Position numbers and translations under genes: made by a program. A stretch of 64,000 nt of DNA from Eunapius fragilis (lineage: Eukaryota; Porifera; Demospongiae; Spongillida; Spongillidae): positions 3,889,332 through 3,953,331 of the forward strand of contig OY811972.1 of NCBI GenBank assembly GCA_963681505.1, read 5' to 3'. Below, piece by piece: positions 1 to 10,579 of this stretch (positions within the stretch are counted from its first letter, which is position 1; every line of letters begins with the position of its first letter). The notes beneath the pieces were generated by a model, which did no database searches, was not told the DNA's origin, and was given only the letters and a program-made list of their open reading frames with translations.

Positions 1-497
1 CCCATCCCTCTCCACTAAACCCTGTGTTCCCACCCCTCTCCACTAAACCCTGTGTTCCCATCCCTCTCCACTAAACCATGTGTTCCCATCCCTCTCCACT
101 AAACCCTGTGTTCCCACCCCTCTCCACTAAACCCTGTGTTCCCACCCCTCTCCACTAAACCCTGTGTTCCCACCCCTCTCCACTAAACCCTGTGTTCCCA
201 CCCCTCTCCACTAAACCATGTGTTCCCATCCCTCTCCACTAAACCCTGTGTTCCCACCTCTCTCCACTAAACCCTGTGTTCCCATCCCTCTCCACTAAAC
301 CCTGTGTTCCCATCCCTCTCCACTAAACCCTGTGTTCCCACCTCTCTCCACTAAACCCTGTGTTCCCACCCCTCTCCACTAAACCCTGTGTTCCCACCCC
401 TCTCCACTAAACCCTGTGTTCCTCCCATCCCTCTCCACTAAACCCTGTGTTCCCACCTCTCTCCACTAAACCCTGTGTTCCCACCCCTCTCCACTCA
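1..497. repeat. 28-bp minisatellite
   Basis: About 17 to 18 head-to-tail copies of a 28-bp unit built around CTCTCCACTAAACCCTGTG. Variants alternate CATCC, CACCC and CACCT at the unit start, and one copy is interrupted by a short CCT insertion near 421. It abuts the 3' side of a V-ATPase exon and so probably lies in an intron of that gene. The array continues past the left edge of the window. Confidence 0.95.
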
Positions 498-1673
498 TCG
501 TTCCCCTCCTGAGGGCATCCTGGATGACTCCCATGTCATCCTCTGGGCACCAGCGCTCTGCTATCAGACACTGGCCGGTGGTGTCCAAGTTGAACTTGTT
601 CATGGTGTGGTATATGGCCTTGATCTTGGTCACCTGAGATGATGATGATGGTGGTGGTGATGATGGTGGTGGTGATGATGGTGGTGGTGATAGTGGTGGA
701 GGTGATGATAATCACATGTGATATGGTGGTGATGATGAGCACACAAGATGTGGCAATACCCTAATCTCAATAATGACCTGAATGCTCTCAGCAATAGAAA
801 GGGTCTCCTTTGCCGTGAACCATTTCAACCTACATGTACCTATAACTTACCCCATCTCACAAAAACTCCCCACTCTCTCCTACCCTCGCCTCTCTCCTAC
901 CCTCCCCTCTCTCCTACCCACCCTCCCTCCTCTCCTACCGTCTCTCCTACCCTCCCCTCTCTCCTACCCACCCTCCCTCCTCTCCTACCGTCTCTCTTAC
1001 CCTCCCCCTCTCTCCTACCCTCCCCCCTCTCCTACCGTCTCTCTTACCCTCCACCTCTCTCCTACCCTCCCCCCTTTCTTCTACCCTCCTCCCCTCTCTC
1101 TTACCCTCCCCCTCTCTCCTACCCTCCCCCCTCTCTCCTACACTCCCCCATCTCTCCTACCCTCCCCTCTCCTACCCTCCCCTCTCTCCTACCCTCCCCT
1201 CTCTCCTACCCTCCCCCCTCTCTCCTACCCTCCCCCTCTCTCCTACCCTCCCCCTCTCTTCTACCCTCCCCCCTCTCTCCTACCCTCCCCCTCTCTCCTA
1301 CCCCCTCTCCTACCCTCCCCTTTCTCCTACCCTCCCCCTCTCCTACCGTCCCCCTCTCCCCTACCCTCTCTCCTACCCTCTCCCCTCTCTTACCTTCCCC
1401 TCTCTTACCTTCCCCTCTCTCCTACCCTCCCCCTCTCCTACCCTCCCCCTCTCTCCTAACCCCCATATCTCCTACCCTCCCTCTCTCCTACCCTCCCCTG
1501 TCTCTCCTCCCCCCCTCTCTCCTACCCTCCCCTACTCTCCTACCCTCCCCCCCTCTCTCATCATCAGCTTCCACTTGCCCATACGTTGGGCTATGCCCAT
1601 CAGCTGGGTGTTGCTATGGTCAACGGTGGTCCTCAGTACATTCTCCAGGTCTGTGATGCGATGTTGCACGTCA
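495..1673 (-). CDS. V-ATPase 116-kDa subunit a, two internal exons (partial)
   Basis: Subunit a is the membrane-embedded V0 stator that forms the proton half-channels of the vacuolar ATPase. Two minus-strand blocks match its cytosolic N-terminal half. Block 1 (about 1,567-1,673) encodes a stretch containing RITDLENVL, matching the family region just before the KMKAIYHT motif. Block 2 (about 495-633), after a CTCAG acceptor, encodes VTKIKAIYHTMNKFN, then CLIAERWCP and a terminal ALRRGT. These are the expected consecutive family segments. The intron between them is filled by a CTCTCTCCTACC tract. No clean GT donor sits where block 1 should end, so the boundary is uncertain or the copy is decayed. 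The N-terminal exons are not found to the right, and the gene would continue left of the window. Confidence 0.8.
636..738. repeat. GAT/GGT-rich simple repeat
   Basis: An irregular run of GATGATGGTGGTGGT units directly upstream (minus strand) of the V-ATPase exon acceptor. It supplies part of the intron end. The overlapping minus-strand reading frame of Ile/Thr runs is an artefact of this repeat. Confidence 0.85.
740..875. repeat. Dispersed repeat, copy 1
   Basis: A block of about 110 bp starting GATGTGGCAATACC and running through CTCAGCAATAGAAAGGGTC. It recurs nearly unchanged at 25,069-25,150, each time followed by the same CTCTCTCCTACCCTCCC tract. It is open in more than one frame but matches no family I recognise. 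It is best read as part of a duplicated block. Confidence 0.7.
876..1558. repeat. Pyrimidine-rich CTCTCTCCTACCCTCCC tract
   Basis: About 680 bp of imperfect 15 to 18-bp units made almost entirely of C and T. Two long plus-strand frames (Ser/Leu/Pro/Tyr only) arise from the repeat and are not genes. A shorter homologous tract lies at 25,190-25,360. Confidence 0.95.
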
Positions 1674-1679
1674 CTATGC

Positions 1680-2116
1680 ATCCTGAGCCTGTCCACTGCT
1701 GAAGGTCTGGATCCCCCCGCCCCCTAACCCTCTGTGGGTTGAGGAACATGGTACACAGATGTACACACTACCCATACATGGGGTTAGTGCTATGGCAGCT
1801 AGCTATAGTGCTACTGAAGCATGCCTGGTATTCTTGTTGTATCCACTGCTGAAGCGATTTCAAGACAAAATGATTTGTCTAATGGTTATGAAACCCCTGA
1901 TCTTATAAGAGGGCACGAGATTATAAATTTGGGTACTTATATGGAGGTTTGCCTGTATATACCTCTGACCTGGCCTGTATTGAAATCTGATTATAAACTC
2001 CATGAATTTAAATATGCTAACTGTCTAATAACAGCAAAAAAAAAGATGATCATAAACCAAGACATACATTAATTATATAGATACTTCAAATAACTTTTAA
2101 TTTCTATTCTAACTAA
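1680..2116. other. AT-rich spacer
   Basis: Between the V-ATPase exon and the coiled-coil exon. I see no gene with recognisable homology. The 83-codon plus-strand frame at 1,821 has no recognisable features. Confidence 0.5.
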
Positions 2117-2674
2117 TCAGATGTTAAATGCTACTTCCATGGCTTCAGGATTTGTAAGCCTAAAGTTTTCTGTCTGAGAGATTGGATGTGACTCAACCCT
2201 TTGTCTTATGTCATGGTGTTGTTGTTCAGCTTGTTTCTTCTGTTGCTCTGTCTCTTGGAGAAGTTTCTTAGTGTCAAGAAGTTGTTTTTCAGTTTGCTCC
2301 TTCTGTTTCCTAGTGTCCTGAAGTTGTTGTTCTGTTTGTTCCTTCTGTTTCCTAGTGTCTTGAAGTTGTTGTTCTGTTTCTTCCTTCTGTTTCCTAGTGT
2401 CTTGAAGTTGTTGTTCTGCTTGTTCCTTCTGTTTCCTTGTGTCTTGGAGTAGTTTTTCAGTTTGCTCCTTCTGTTTCCTAGTGTCTTGAAGTTATTGATC
2501 TGTTTGTTCCTTCTGTTTCCTAGTGTCTTGGAGTAGTTTTTCAGTTTGCTCCTTCTGTTTCCTAGTGTCTTGGAGTAGTTGCTCCTTCTGTTTACTAGTG
2601 TCTTGAAATTGTTGCTCTGTGTGACACAGTTTTTTTCTTGTTTCACGAAGGTGTTGGCTCATAGTCATGATTAC
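2117..2674 (-). pseudogene. Coiled-coil terminal exon with 14-residue repeats
   Basis: A minus-strand exon-like frame starts after a CATCAG acceptor at 2,675 and ends at a TGA at 2,117-2,119. It encodes about ten copies of a 14-residue (two-heptad) unit of the type LQDTRKQKEQTEQQ, specified by a 42-bp tandem repeat. It is followed by a unique tail ending FRLTNPEAMEVAFNI. One unit has CAA changed to TAA (stop at 2,492-2,494), so the frame is interrupted unless this is a sequencing error or polymorphism. A long, charged, Gln/Glu/Lys-rich coiled coil would give oligomerisation. It lies downstream of a series of minus-strand ankyrin exons (5.8-20.3 kb) and could be their last exon, but no transcript links them. 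Confidence 0.6.
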
Positions 2675-2733
2675 CTGATGATATGGAGACATTAACATCA
2701 ATGCATGTTTGGTGGTGGGTAGTAAGAACACAT

Positions 2734-4710
2734 TACTAAATCTTTATAATTTGATTTGCTTTCATTGTACAGGACTCAAACACTATATACATCTGGAGGC
2801 AAGCAATGGCCTGTGAATGCATGCACTAACAAACTACCTACAGACCTTCATAAAGGGTACAACATGAAAGGTCACTAGTAATGAGTCAGTACAAAAAACT
2901 GTGATGTTCAATAAGGAGATAGGTGGTGGATGAGCGTTTTTGCTCAATGGTGCACTTATCTTATGTTGTATGCACGGCTCTTTCCTAACTCAGAAAGCAC
3001 TACAATTGCTTTGCAATAGTATTTCTGTGCTGTATACTACGTTGTTGCGATGAATGAACCTGCAGATGCTACGTGTATTGCTGCCTGTGAGCGTGTACCG
3101 TGGTCACCCGCAAGACAGTACATCAGGCCTATTTGTGAATGGGAGCACCAGCTTACACAACACTATATAATGCTGATAATTGGTAGTGCCCATCATAAGT
3201 CTTGTATGCATGTCTTAAGTGGACACACTTCACAGAACAGATGTCTCAATTGGCTTTGCTGGTTCGAAACGCTCATGCCATTGCAAAGGCTGGACTTTCA
3301 CTGACATGAAGTGGATGTGTGCTATTGATGAGAAGAAGGGCCTTGATGTGGGAATGTCTTACAGGACTGACAAGAAGTGCTGTTAGTTCACCCAGTGCAT
3401 TGCAGAAGAGCAGCAGGCCAGTCTACAGGGAAGTGTTCAGTCTGGAGATTGTACCTATAGAAGCAAACACCTTCACAGAGCTGCTTGTTTCTATTTACAA
3501 TTTTTACCATTCCAGTGCATTGAACAGAGACAATCTTAAGACATCATGTGCCGCAGTAGGGATAAACTCTTTAGTTCCAAGCAGGGTTGGCGGTAATACA
3601 TGTAGTCAGAGATAATATCTATGTATTATCTCTGATGTAGTCAGAGATAATGTAGTTGACTGCCTCACACAACCCCTAAACCACTATCTACTGTAGCTTT
3701 ACGATAGTTGAAGTTAATTATTGTTGTTCTAGTTGTCAATTGCAACAGGCAGTGGAGTGTCATCAGATGGCAAGGCCAAGGCAAAGGGCTTCCTAAAAAA
3801 GCTTTCATCTAGAAATACCATTTTCCTGGAGTCATTTGCTACTGACGTTATAGACATCCGGCACACCACATCACTACCCATTCAATCTCCAAGTTTCTCC
3901 ACTGGGCACATTATAGAAGCATTGAAGTTGACTGTGAGACATCACAAGTGCAATGCATTTCCTTTCCCTAAGTTCTTTACACCAACGGACAGAGGATGCA
4001 GGTATAAAAATTAAGTCCTATAAAATTATTTTCCATAAAGCATTGGCAACTGAAGCAGTAGCCCTCTTATTTAGGAATTTTGCACTTATTCATGAGAAGT
4101 GTGGTGTGAACACCAGTATTAAGAGTCTGAGCGGAAACTCCTCGAGGATGTAGTGTAGATTCAGTTCTTGTGCTTACAAAGATCGATGTTCAGCCACTGT
4201 TAATGATTTGCATATAGGTACGCTACTTTACATTCAGATGAACCTGGGTGGACAGATGTGTTCAAGAGTGCCCAGAACTCATGTTGCACAGTTCTGATAT
4301 ATCTTTAATCCAATGCCAGCTATCCACAGGTGGAAGGGGAAATGCAGGCGTAAGAGATCTGTTTGCTGATGCTTCAAACTCAGACTCAGATAATGACAGT
4401 AAAATAGAAACCTTGAATTTAACATCACAACACAATTAGATCGTGTACCATAAGAGAAAGCTAGCTAAAAAAATGCACAAAGTACTACTTAACTCTGTGG
4501 TTAATGACGCGTTCATGTAATAATATTTTCATAGCTAACAAAACCTACGTGCCACATAAATAAATATGATTACAGGTAACCGTTACGTCGGCCCCTGGGA
4601 TATTAGTCTTCGCTTCATGTTTGTATTTTTAAAAACTTCACTATCAATCCAGAAGTCATCTGAATTTTGAAACCAGCGCTTTATTTAATCCTTTCACCAC
4701 CCACAAAAAT
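2734..4710 (+). mobile_element. Degenerate hAT-like transposon, copy 1
   Basis: This block is nearly collinear with 25,362-28,170. Frames at 3,050-3,304, 3,319-3,615, 3,733-4,153 and 4,248-4,439 are remnants of one plus-strand transposase gene. Copy 2 preserves a TTF-type zinc-finger region with PWLCFEGGKMFF and a hAT C-terminal dimerisation signature (DCERGF, then NLMAIQLHSSD). Here the coding region is broken by frameshifts and an internal deletion, so it is inactive. A 28-bp palindrome with flanking direct repeats interrupts it at 3,607. Confidence 0.65.
3600..3641. mobile_element. 28-bp palindrome with 7-bp flanking repeats
   Basis: Arms CAGAGATAATA and TATTATCTCTG (3,607-3,634) enclose a 6-bp loop. 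ATGTAGT lies on both sides (3,600-3,606 and 3,635-3,641). The right ATGTAGT is followed by another CAGAGATAAT. A minimal MITE or a templated insertion would fit. Confidence 0.6.
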
Positions 4711-5085
4711 GATTTAAATTGCACTTAAGTTTAGCTTCAATCCCATGTCTAAAATGTCTGTATCAGACAAAAGTCATGAGCCTGCCGAGTTGTATTTTAT
4801 CTGGAAAAATTAATTATTCAGGAGAGGATCATTCAAGTTATTAACTTCATAAATGGTTAAAGTAACATTCATCCAAAGTCAAACGCATCACGATCTGAAG
4901 ATGATGAGAAGCACGCTCCCATACAAGGTCATAGTGGAATGGATCCTCATCTATGGCCGCTATGGATACTTACATTTATGCAACCAATAACAGATTGTAG
5001 CATTACAAGGCAGTTAGTATAAGTCTAAATAGCAACATCAAAGAATATCATTTATGGTGATTGGTGGAACTCTAGCGACGTCCCC
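4711..5085. other. Intergenic, no gene seen
   Basis: AT-rich sequence after the hAT-like copy. No coding homology, RNA gene or tandem array was seen. Confidence 0.5.
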
Positions 5086-5690
5086 AGGCCGTCAATTAAA
5101 GATTAGGAAAAAAGACGGCCTGGTACCTATTGCCACTATGTTAGTGCGCATGCGCTGGCCAATACCAAAAATCTGGTATTCCTATACTTAGTTCGTAACC
5201 CGTTCCGTAAATTAACTCATATCCGGTCTGCGTCGTTAAAGGTTTTTATTTATTAATAAAATGAAAAACATCGCACACGTGCCAAAAATACATAATTTCA
5301 TACACGGCTACGCGTATGTGTGCGTAAAGGGATGCACACATATCTCCCTTTGAGCCTTGATGTTGCGTTCAGCCAGATCCCTGACGACAGAGCTGAAGTC
5401 CTCCTCGATGGTATTCTTCCGAACCGTCTCATATGTGATGTTCGGTTTGTCAGGAGACCCGGAAACCAAACATAATTTGGAAACAAATCGACTTCCCATA
5501 ACCTGTAGGAAACCAAGCGAACACATCTCGACCGTTGTACAAATGAAAAAGTGCTTCCTCCTGCTTTGCTTTCAGTACAAGGTTCTGTTGGTTCACACAC
5601 TAAAGAGAATAGGCCAACACTTCATGAAATTCTGCCATTGCTTTGACGCAGACCGGATATGAGTTAATTTACTGGGAACGAGGCTAGTGG
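5086..5690. mobile_element. Composite inverted-repeat element A
   Basis: It begins CGTCCCCAGGCCGTC and contains a hairpin (CCAGGCCGTC with GACGGCCTGG). CTCATATCCGGTCTGCGTC near 5,217 recurs inverted at 5,645 as GACGCAGACCGGATATGAG. An inverted relative lies at 42,560-42,930. No transposase is visible, so it is a non-autonomous element. The minus-strand frame at 5,298-5,600 is not supported by homology. Confidence 0.65.
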
Positions 5691-5809
5691 AACTCCTGGT
5701 ACCGTACATGTATATTTGGTCACACCATATGTGTACATATAGTTACTTAACCTATGACTGATCATGACAGACAATATGTGATGTACAGTAAACAGCACAT
5801 ACAACATAC

Positions 5810-5881
5810 CTCGCTGGGTGATGTCTTCAATATTTCGACTATTTCCTTCTTAACAGCGCATTGCTGGGCTGATTTTCCATC
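5810..5881 (-). CDS. Ankyrin-type exon, degenerate last repeat
   Basis: A 72-bp phase-0 exon with acceptor CATCAG and donor GTATGT. It encodes DGKSAQQCAVKKEIVEILK followed by TSPSE, which looks like a shortened final ankyrin repeat. It lies downstream (minus strand) of the ankyrin exon at 6,185-6,283 and probably belongs to the same gene. Confidence 0.7.
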
Positions 5882-6184
5882 CTGATGAATGGGGTTAAAA
5901 TAATTCACATTGGTAGGGTACTTGGTGATTTGTCACATGTACTGAATGTTGTCCTGTTGATAACAATATGGCAGCTACATACATTCCAGGTGTGTGCATT
6001 ATTGAAATAATGTATTCTTACTCTTCTCTCCATGCATACAAATAAGCATTACAGGAGGTGATATAATAAAGGATTTTACAATATGATTATTATACATGTA
6101 AAGGTCATTAGGACATATGGAAGACAAAGATGTGTTGAAGATGGCAATGGACGGTGTGCATCTAAATGAGTGATGTATGCCAAC

Positions 6185-6283
6185 CTTGTTAGTGTGACTG
6201 ATATTAGCTCCTGCTTCTATGAGTGATTTCACCACTTCAACATGTCCCTTCTCACTTGCTATCATCAAAGGACTCCAACCATT
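6185..6283 (-). CDS. Ankyrin repeat exon (33 residues)
   Basis: An exact 99-bp exon (ACAG acceptor, GTTGGC donor, phase 0) encoding one ankyrin repeat. It shows the TPLh-like WSPLMIAS, the GHVEVVKSLIEAGANI helix pair and the HTNK loop. One repeat per exon in phase 0 allows repeats to be added or lost by exon duplication. A near-identical exon lies at 8,967-9,065. Ankyrin repeats mediate protein-protein contacts, and the partner cannot be told. Confidence 0.85.
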
Positions 6284-6396
6284 CTGTAATACAAATGTGA
6301 TCATAACAGGAAGGGATTTAGTGATGTGTACAAGGAGAGTGTTGGGTGCAAAATACAGTTATGGTAGTACAAAATACAGTTATGGTAACATAATAA

Positions 6397-7156
6397 TATA
6401 CAGTAAGTTTGCTAAAGAACGCAACGCTTTAAAATCCCTACAGTAACTCAGAATTGAAATTTCTTTCAGTACATGCTGCAGTAGTTAGGCAAATACCAAT
6501 TAGATATAAGCGGTTAAGTAACTGCATCAAATCCCAAATATTCAAAGCCCTCAATTAACAAAATTATTCAAGATTGCAGTTTACGATAATTGATTTTAAT
6601 AACTAATAAGGAACACATGATCTGGATATGAGGTGGAACAGTATTGATTTAGGTTCAATAGTGAGTTATTAATATTTAAGATTTGCTTTAAAGTTATTGG
6701 TAATTATTTAAAATAACCATCATAAATTATTCCAGTATAAAATGAAGTGCAAAACACTACTTGATTTGGTTATGGATTATTTAATGGTGTGTTATTAAAA
6801 GTCAAAGTTAAAAACGTTGTGGTCATATGGCTTTTTCAAGTTTGATTTGTTGTTTTGAACATTAACTAGTAAAATGCCAATCAAATATTATAATTCTCAT
6901 CATTTTTATTCTGCAGTTTATAAATCACGTTACTAATTAAACCTTGTCATACATTGTTTTGTCAATTTAGTTAATTGCAGGCTATTTTAATCTATATTTT
7001 GAACTGCTGCTAAAGATAAACGAATTCTAACAATGCGGTTCATATTTGACTAAACGTGGTTATTGTACATTCATAAACTCATTTAGATTGACAATCCTAT
7101 TACGAAATTATACTCATTTAAAAGCATTGCGCTCTTTTGCAAAGACCCTGTATAAA
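6397..7156. mobile_element. Mariner-like MITE, copy 1
   Basis: Ends are related to GGGTCTTTGCGAAAGAGCGC. One end reads GCTAAAGAACGCAACGC near 6,410 and the other GCGCTCTTTTGCAAAGACCC near 7,130-7,150. It is homologous to the better-preserved copy at 21,067-21,850 in inverted orientation. It has no coding capacity. Confidence 0.65.
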
Positions 7157-7614
7157 AACGTGGTTGTACTGAGTTGAATCAGTACAACTCATGCAGAAGG
7201 GCCAGTGAAGGGTTTTTTTTGGTAGTATTCAGTTCAGAACCTAATCATTGGCAAATATATATGAATTGCTATTGAGAGCTCAGCTAATCACACCAAAGAT
7301 CTACAATGATTAGCCCACGACCTTCACAGCAGTGAGGGTTTGACCTAATTCATTTTGTGGAGGCAGAGGTGGGGTGAAGTGTGTCCTGCTGTAATATGCC
7401 ACTTCACAGCTTCCCAATGAGATTATTACATGGGAACAATATGGCATTGTGTAATGATACAGGATGTAAACAAGTAATATCAGACTGTAATTACATCCTG
7501 TACCTGTCTGTACAAACTGCATCGTCCCGATATGTCATTCCTCGCGATGCCGTACCAGGTTGTATTACAATGATGTACCGTTATGTGATAATTAACGGGC
7601 CTGTACCGACGTGA
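7157..7614. other. Unannotated spacer, partly duplicated at 9,800-9,930
   Basis: Contains CACTTCACAGCTTCCCAATGAG and neighbouring sequence that recurs at 9,890. No gene was recognised. Confidence 0.5.
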
Positions 7615-8120
7615 AAACTTTTCGTTGTGTACGCTGGTATACACGGAGTTAACACGATCGAGCGTAGGTACGGTATCAATTATCGTGTATGAATACGTTT
7701 ACGTCTGTACTATCGTGCGCATCGTATCTACGCTTACGTAGCTTCTGGAATCAAGCGCAAGAGGAAATAAACCATCACAACGTTGTTAGATTGGTTTCCG
7801 TTCGATTTGGAGACACTTACTTTCTTTTTCTGAAGACTTCAGAACGCATCGCGACAGCTAAAGCGACTCACGATTAACGCGGCGCACAAACCATAGATTG
7901 AAGACCTTACGTAAGGTCTTCAATCTATGCACAAACGCAACGGTAGCGTGCAGCCAGGTAGTGCAAACGATGGAATGCGTGTACGCAATCAACACCCATC
8001 AACACACCTTACAGACGCAATTTGTACTTCGTATAACAGGCTGTAGTCAACACCGCGCAGCGATCGTTTTATGTAAATGGAACGTAACCTTTTTCGTGTC
8101 TCCTACTGTATATGCTTGAT
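7615..8120. mobile_element. Mariner-like non-autonomous element, uninterrupted copy
   Basis: Homologous to 55,439-57,386 but lacking the Merlin insertion. The stretch GTTAACACGATCGAGCG at 7,649-7,665 is the empty Merlin target site. The right end reads GGAACGTAACCTTTTTCGTG then TCTCCTACTGTAT. The left end is poorly preserved. No transposase frame is seen. Confidence 0.7.
7885..7936. mobile_element. 38-bp perfect palindrome with 7-bp target duplication
   Basis: The two 19-bp arms, CATAGATTGAAGACCTTAC and its complement, are perfect (7,892-7,929). CACAAAC flanks both sides (7,885-7,891 and 7,930-7,936). The homologous element near 57,205 has the uninterrupted GGCGCACAAATGCAACGG, showing that the palindrome was inserted. 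Confidence 0.75.
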
Positions 8121-8750
8121 CACATGGTAGTCATGTTGCCTGAAGTCATACAAGCTGATGTTTCCCAGGAAATGAAGCCAGTATGCTAAAACCCAAACAC
8201 CATACAATGGTAGATGTAAAGAGTGTAGCATACATGTAAATACATATTGAAGCACCCTAAGAAGCCACAAGACAGAAGCAAAATTTTAGAATACTACACA
8301 TTAAGGGGGCGTCTCCAAATTATTATGGAAAAGTTAACGTCATTTTGACGTTGGGGGGGGGGGGGGTTCAGGCTCGTGACGTTATCCTCCAAAAAAATGG
8401 CGGCCTTTCGCTGCTAATACTACAAGTCGCCACAGCGGAGGTACACTGTACGGCGAGTGTACGCGGTAATTGAAAAATAATAATAACGTACGTACCGGAA
8501 GTTTCGCGTACCTCCGCTGTGACAAGTTGCTGTAAGAGCAGCAAACGGTATTAAGCCTTCAATCCTTCGGCCCAAGCAGATAAGGACTTATACAACGTGG
8601 CATAACAGTCAGACTTCACAAGAATGCTGAAACGGTGGAATGCAAAAAACTTTGTTTTGCGTACCCCGCGGTGTACAAACGTGCACCTCGGAGCACGCCC
8701 AGGACATTAGACATTAAATTTGAAGTGGAAACCAGCTGTCATTGCGACCG
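8121..8750. other. Non-coding region with inverted segments
   Basis: Contains a 14-bp G run at 8,346. GCCACAGCGGAGGTAC near 8,431 faces GTACCTCCGCTGTG near 8,508, which resembles the arms of a small foldback element. The 60-codon frame at 8,635 has no recognised homology. Confidence 0.5.
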
Positions 8751-8752
8751 CC

Positions 8753-8883
8753 TTTTGTGTGGGAGGTGGTCGTTTCTATTGGTAGCTAGGTACGCGTACA
8801 TACCTAGCAACCAATAGGCGCTAGGCCGAGCCTGGTATATAAATGAGTTACGCGGACGTACGTACGATGGAAATTATAGTATT
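8753..8883. repeat. Long inverted repeat, left arm
   Basis: About 130 bp starting TTTTGTGTGGGAGGTGGTCG and ending ATTATAGTATT. It recurs inverted at 10,580-10,705. An internal hairpin (CTATTGGTAGCTAGGTACGC with its complement) lies in the arm. Confidence 0.8.
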
Positions 8884-8966
8884 AGATCATTATGACATAT
8901 GGAAGACAAAGATGTGTTGAAGATGGCAATGGACGGTGTGCATCTAAATGAGTGATGTATGCCAAC

Positions 8967-9065
8967 CTTGTTAGTGTGACTGATATTAGCTCCTGCTTCT
9001 ATGAGTGATTTCACCACTTCAACATGTCCCTTCTCACTTGCTTTCATCAATGGACTCCAACCATT
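8967..9065 (-). CDS. Ankyrin repeat exon, duplicate of the 6.2-kb exon
   Basis: A 99-bp phase-0 exon encoding WSPLMKAS and GHVEVVKSLIEAGANI. It differs from the 6,185-6,283 exon by one residue in this region (Lys for Ile). Flanking intron sequence is also duplicated (8,887-9,930 against 6,108-7,430), so this is a segmental copy rather than convergence. It retains splice signals and could add one ankyrin repeat to the transcript. Confidence 0.8.
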
Positions 9066-9126
9066 CTGTAATACAAATGTGATCATAACAGGAAGGGATT
9101 TAGTGATGTGGACAAGGAGAGCGTTG

Positions 9127-9465
9127 GGTGCAAAATACAGTTATGGTAGTACAAAATACAGTTATGGTAATACAAAATTCTGTTATGGTAGTACAAAATA
9201 CAGTTATGGTAATACAAAATACAGTTATGGTAGTACAAAATACAGTTATGGTAATACAAAATACAGTTATGGTAGTACAAAATACAGTTATGGAGGTACA
9301 TAATACAGTTATGGTAGTACAAAATACAGTTATGGTAATACAAAATACAGTTATGGTAGTACAAAATACAGTTATGGTAGTACAAAATACAGTTATGGTA
9401 GTACAAAATACAGTTATGGAGGTACAAAATACAGTTATGGAGGTACAAAATACAGTTATGTAACA
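9127..9465. repeat. 21-bp VNTR
   Basis: About 16 copies of a 21-bp unit (TACAGTTATGGTAGTACAAA type). The paralogous site at 6,350-6,394 has only about two copies. Because 21 is a multiple of three, long open frames appear on both strands. They are not genes. Confidence 0.95.
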
Positions 9466-9469
9466 TAAT

Positions 9470-9930
9470 AATATACAGCAAGTTTGCTAAAGAACGCAAT
9501 GCTTTAAAATCCCTACAGTAACGCAGGATTGAAATTTCTTTAATGTACATGTTGCAGTAGTTAGGCAAATACCAATTAGATATAAGCGGTTAAGTAACTG
9601 TATCAAATCCCAAATATTCAAAGCCCTCAATTAACAAAATTATTCAAGAATGCTGTTTACGATAATTGATTTTAATAACTAATAAGGAACACATGATCTG
9701 GATATGAGGTGGAACAGTATTGATTTAGGTTCAATAGTGAGTTATTAATATTTGCTTTAAAGTTATTAAGGTCGAAGCTGTTATGTGGTAAATATTTATA
9801 ATAGCCCACAACCTTCACAGCAGTGAGGGTGTGACCTAAACTCCACAATCCTTTCTGTGGAGGTGGAGGTGGGGTGAAGTGTGTCCTGCTGTAATATGCC
9901 ACTTCACAGCTTCACAATGAGACTATAATA
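9470..9930. repeat. Duplicated intron sequence with internally deleted MITE
   Basis: Matches 6,404-6,690 and then 7,310-7,430, lacking the roughly 600 bp in between. This indicates a deletion here relative to copy 1. Confidence 0.7.
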
Positions 9931-10185
9931 AGAGCCCCTCTCATCACACACCCCCGTGGCCCAATCAATATGCTTGTGGCATGTGCACACGTGTGAATGT
10001 GTGGACGTGTATTACGAGTATGAGTGTGTGAGTGTGTGCGTAGGGGAGGTGGGATGGAGGGTGACTTATAATTGCTTTGTCATGCTGCAAGAAATATACA
10101 CTACTGCAGCAAGGTACATGTATGTGTAACATTGTGATTAATGGTTTGGAGTCCATGTATAAGAACATAACACCATATCACTTAC

Positions 10186-10287
10186 GTCTGATCTTGATAT
10201 ATTTACATCAGCACCTGCTCCCACCAAGGTCTGCACTACATCATGATGACCATTCTCACTTGCCACATACAATGGAGTTGCATTTAT
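10186..10287 (-). CDS. Ankyrin repeat exon
   Basis: A 102-bp exon after a TTATAG acceptor, with donor GTAAGT. It encodes ATPLYVASENGHHDVVQTL followed by VGAGADVNISRSD, a canonical ankyrin repeat. It lies between the arms of the 8.75/10.6-kb inverted repeat. It probably belongs to the same minus-strand gene as the other 5.8-20.3 kb ankyrin exons. Confidence 0.85.
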
Positions 10288-10579
10288 CTATAAGGAGTGA
10301 AGGAATAGAACAAATCAAACATACATCATGTAACCATCTCCATGCATGTGTACAGCAGTATGCATGTTGGATGAAAGTGAAGAGAAGGGATGAGGGAGGG
10401 AGGAAAGATAATGGAGGTCATGAAAAGACATCTCCAAAATGAATAACCTTATATGCAGACACCTGTCCACAAACAATACATGCGACCTCACATGTGTACA
10501 CATACAATGCATGCACGCATGTGTGTACATGTATGTACATACATGTAGCATTACAACATCACAGTGATCCGGAGCATTA

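Noticed and set aside
748-1656. 302-codon and 225-codon Ser/Pro/Leu frames
   Set aside because: Low-complexity translation of the CTCTCTCCTACC tract; the true coding sequence nearby is on the other strand.
9083-9568. 161-codon and 111-codon frames on both strands
   Set aside because: Artefacts of the 21-bp VNTR, whose unit is a multiple of three.
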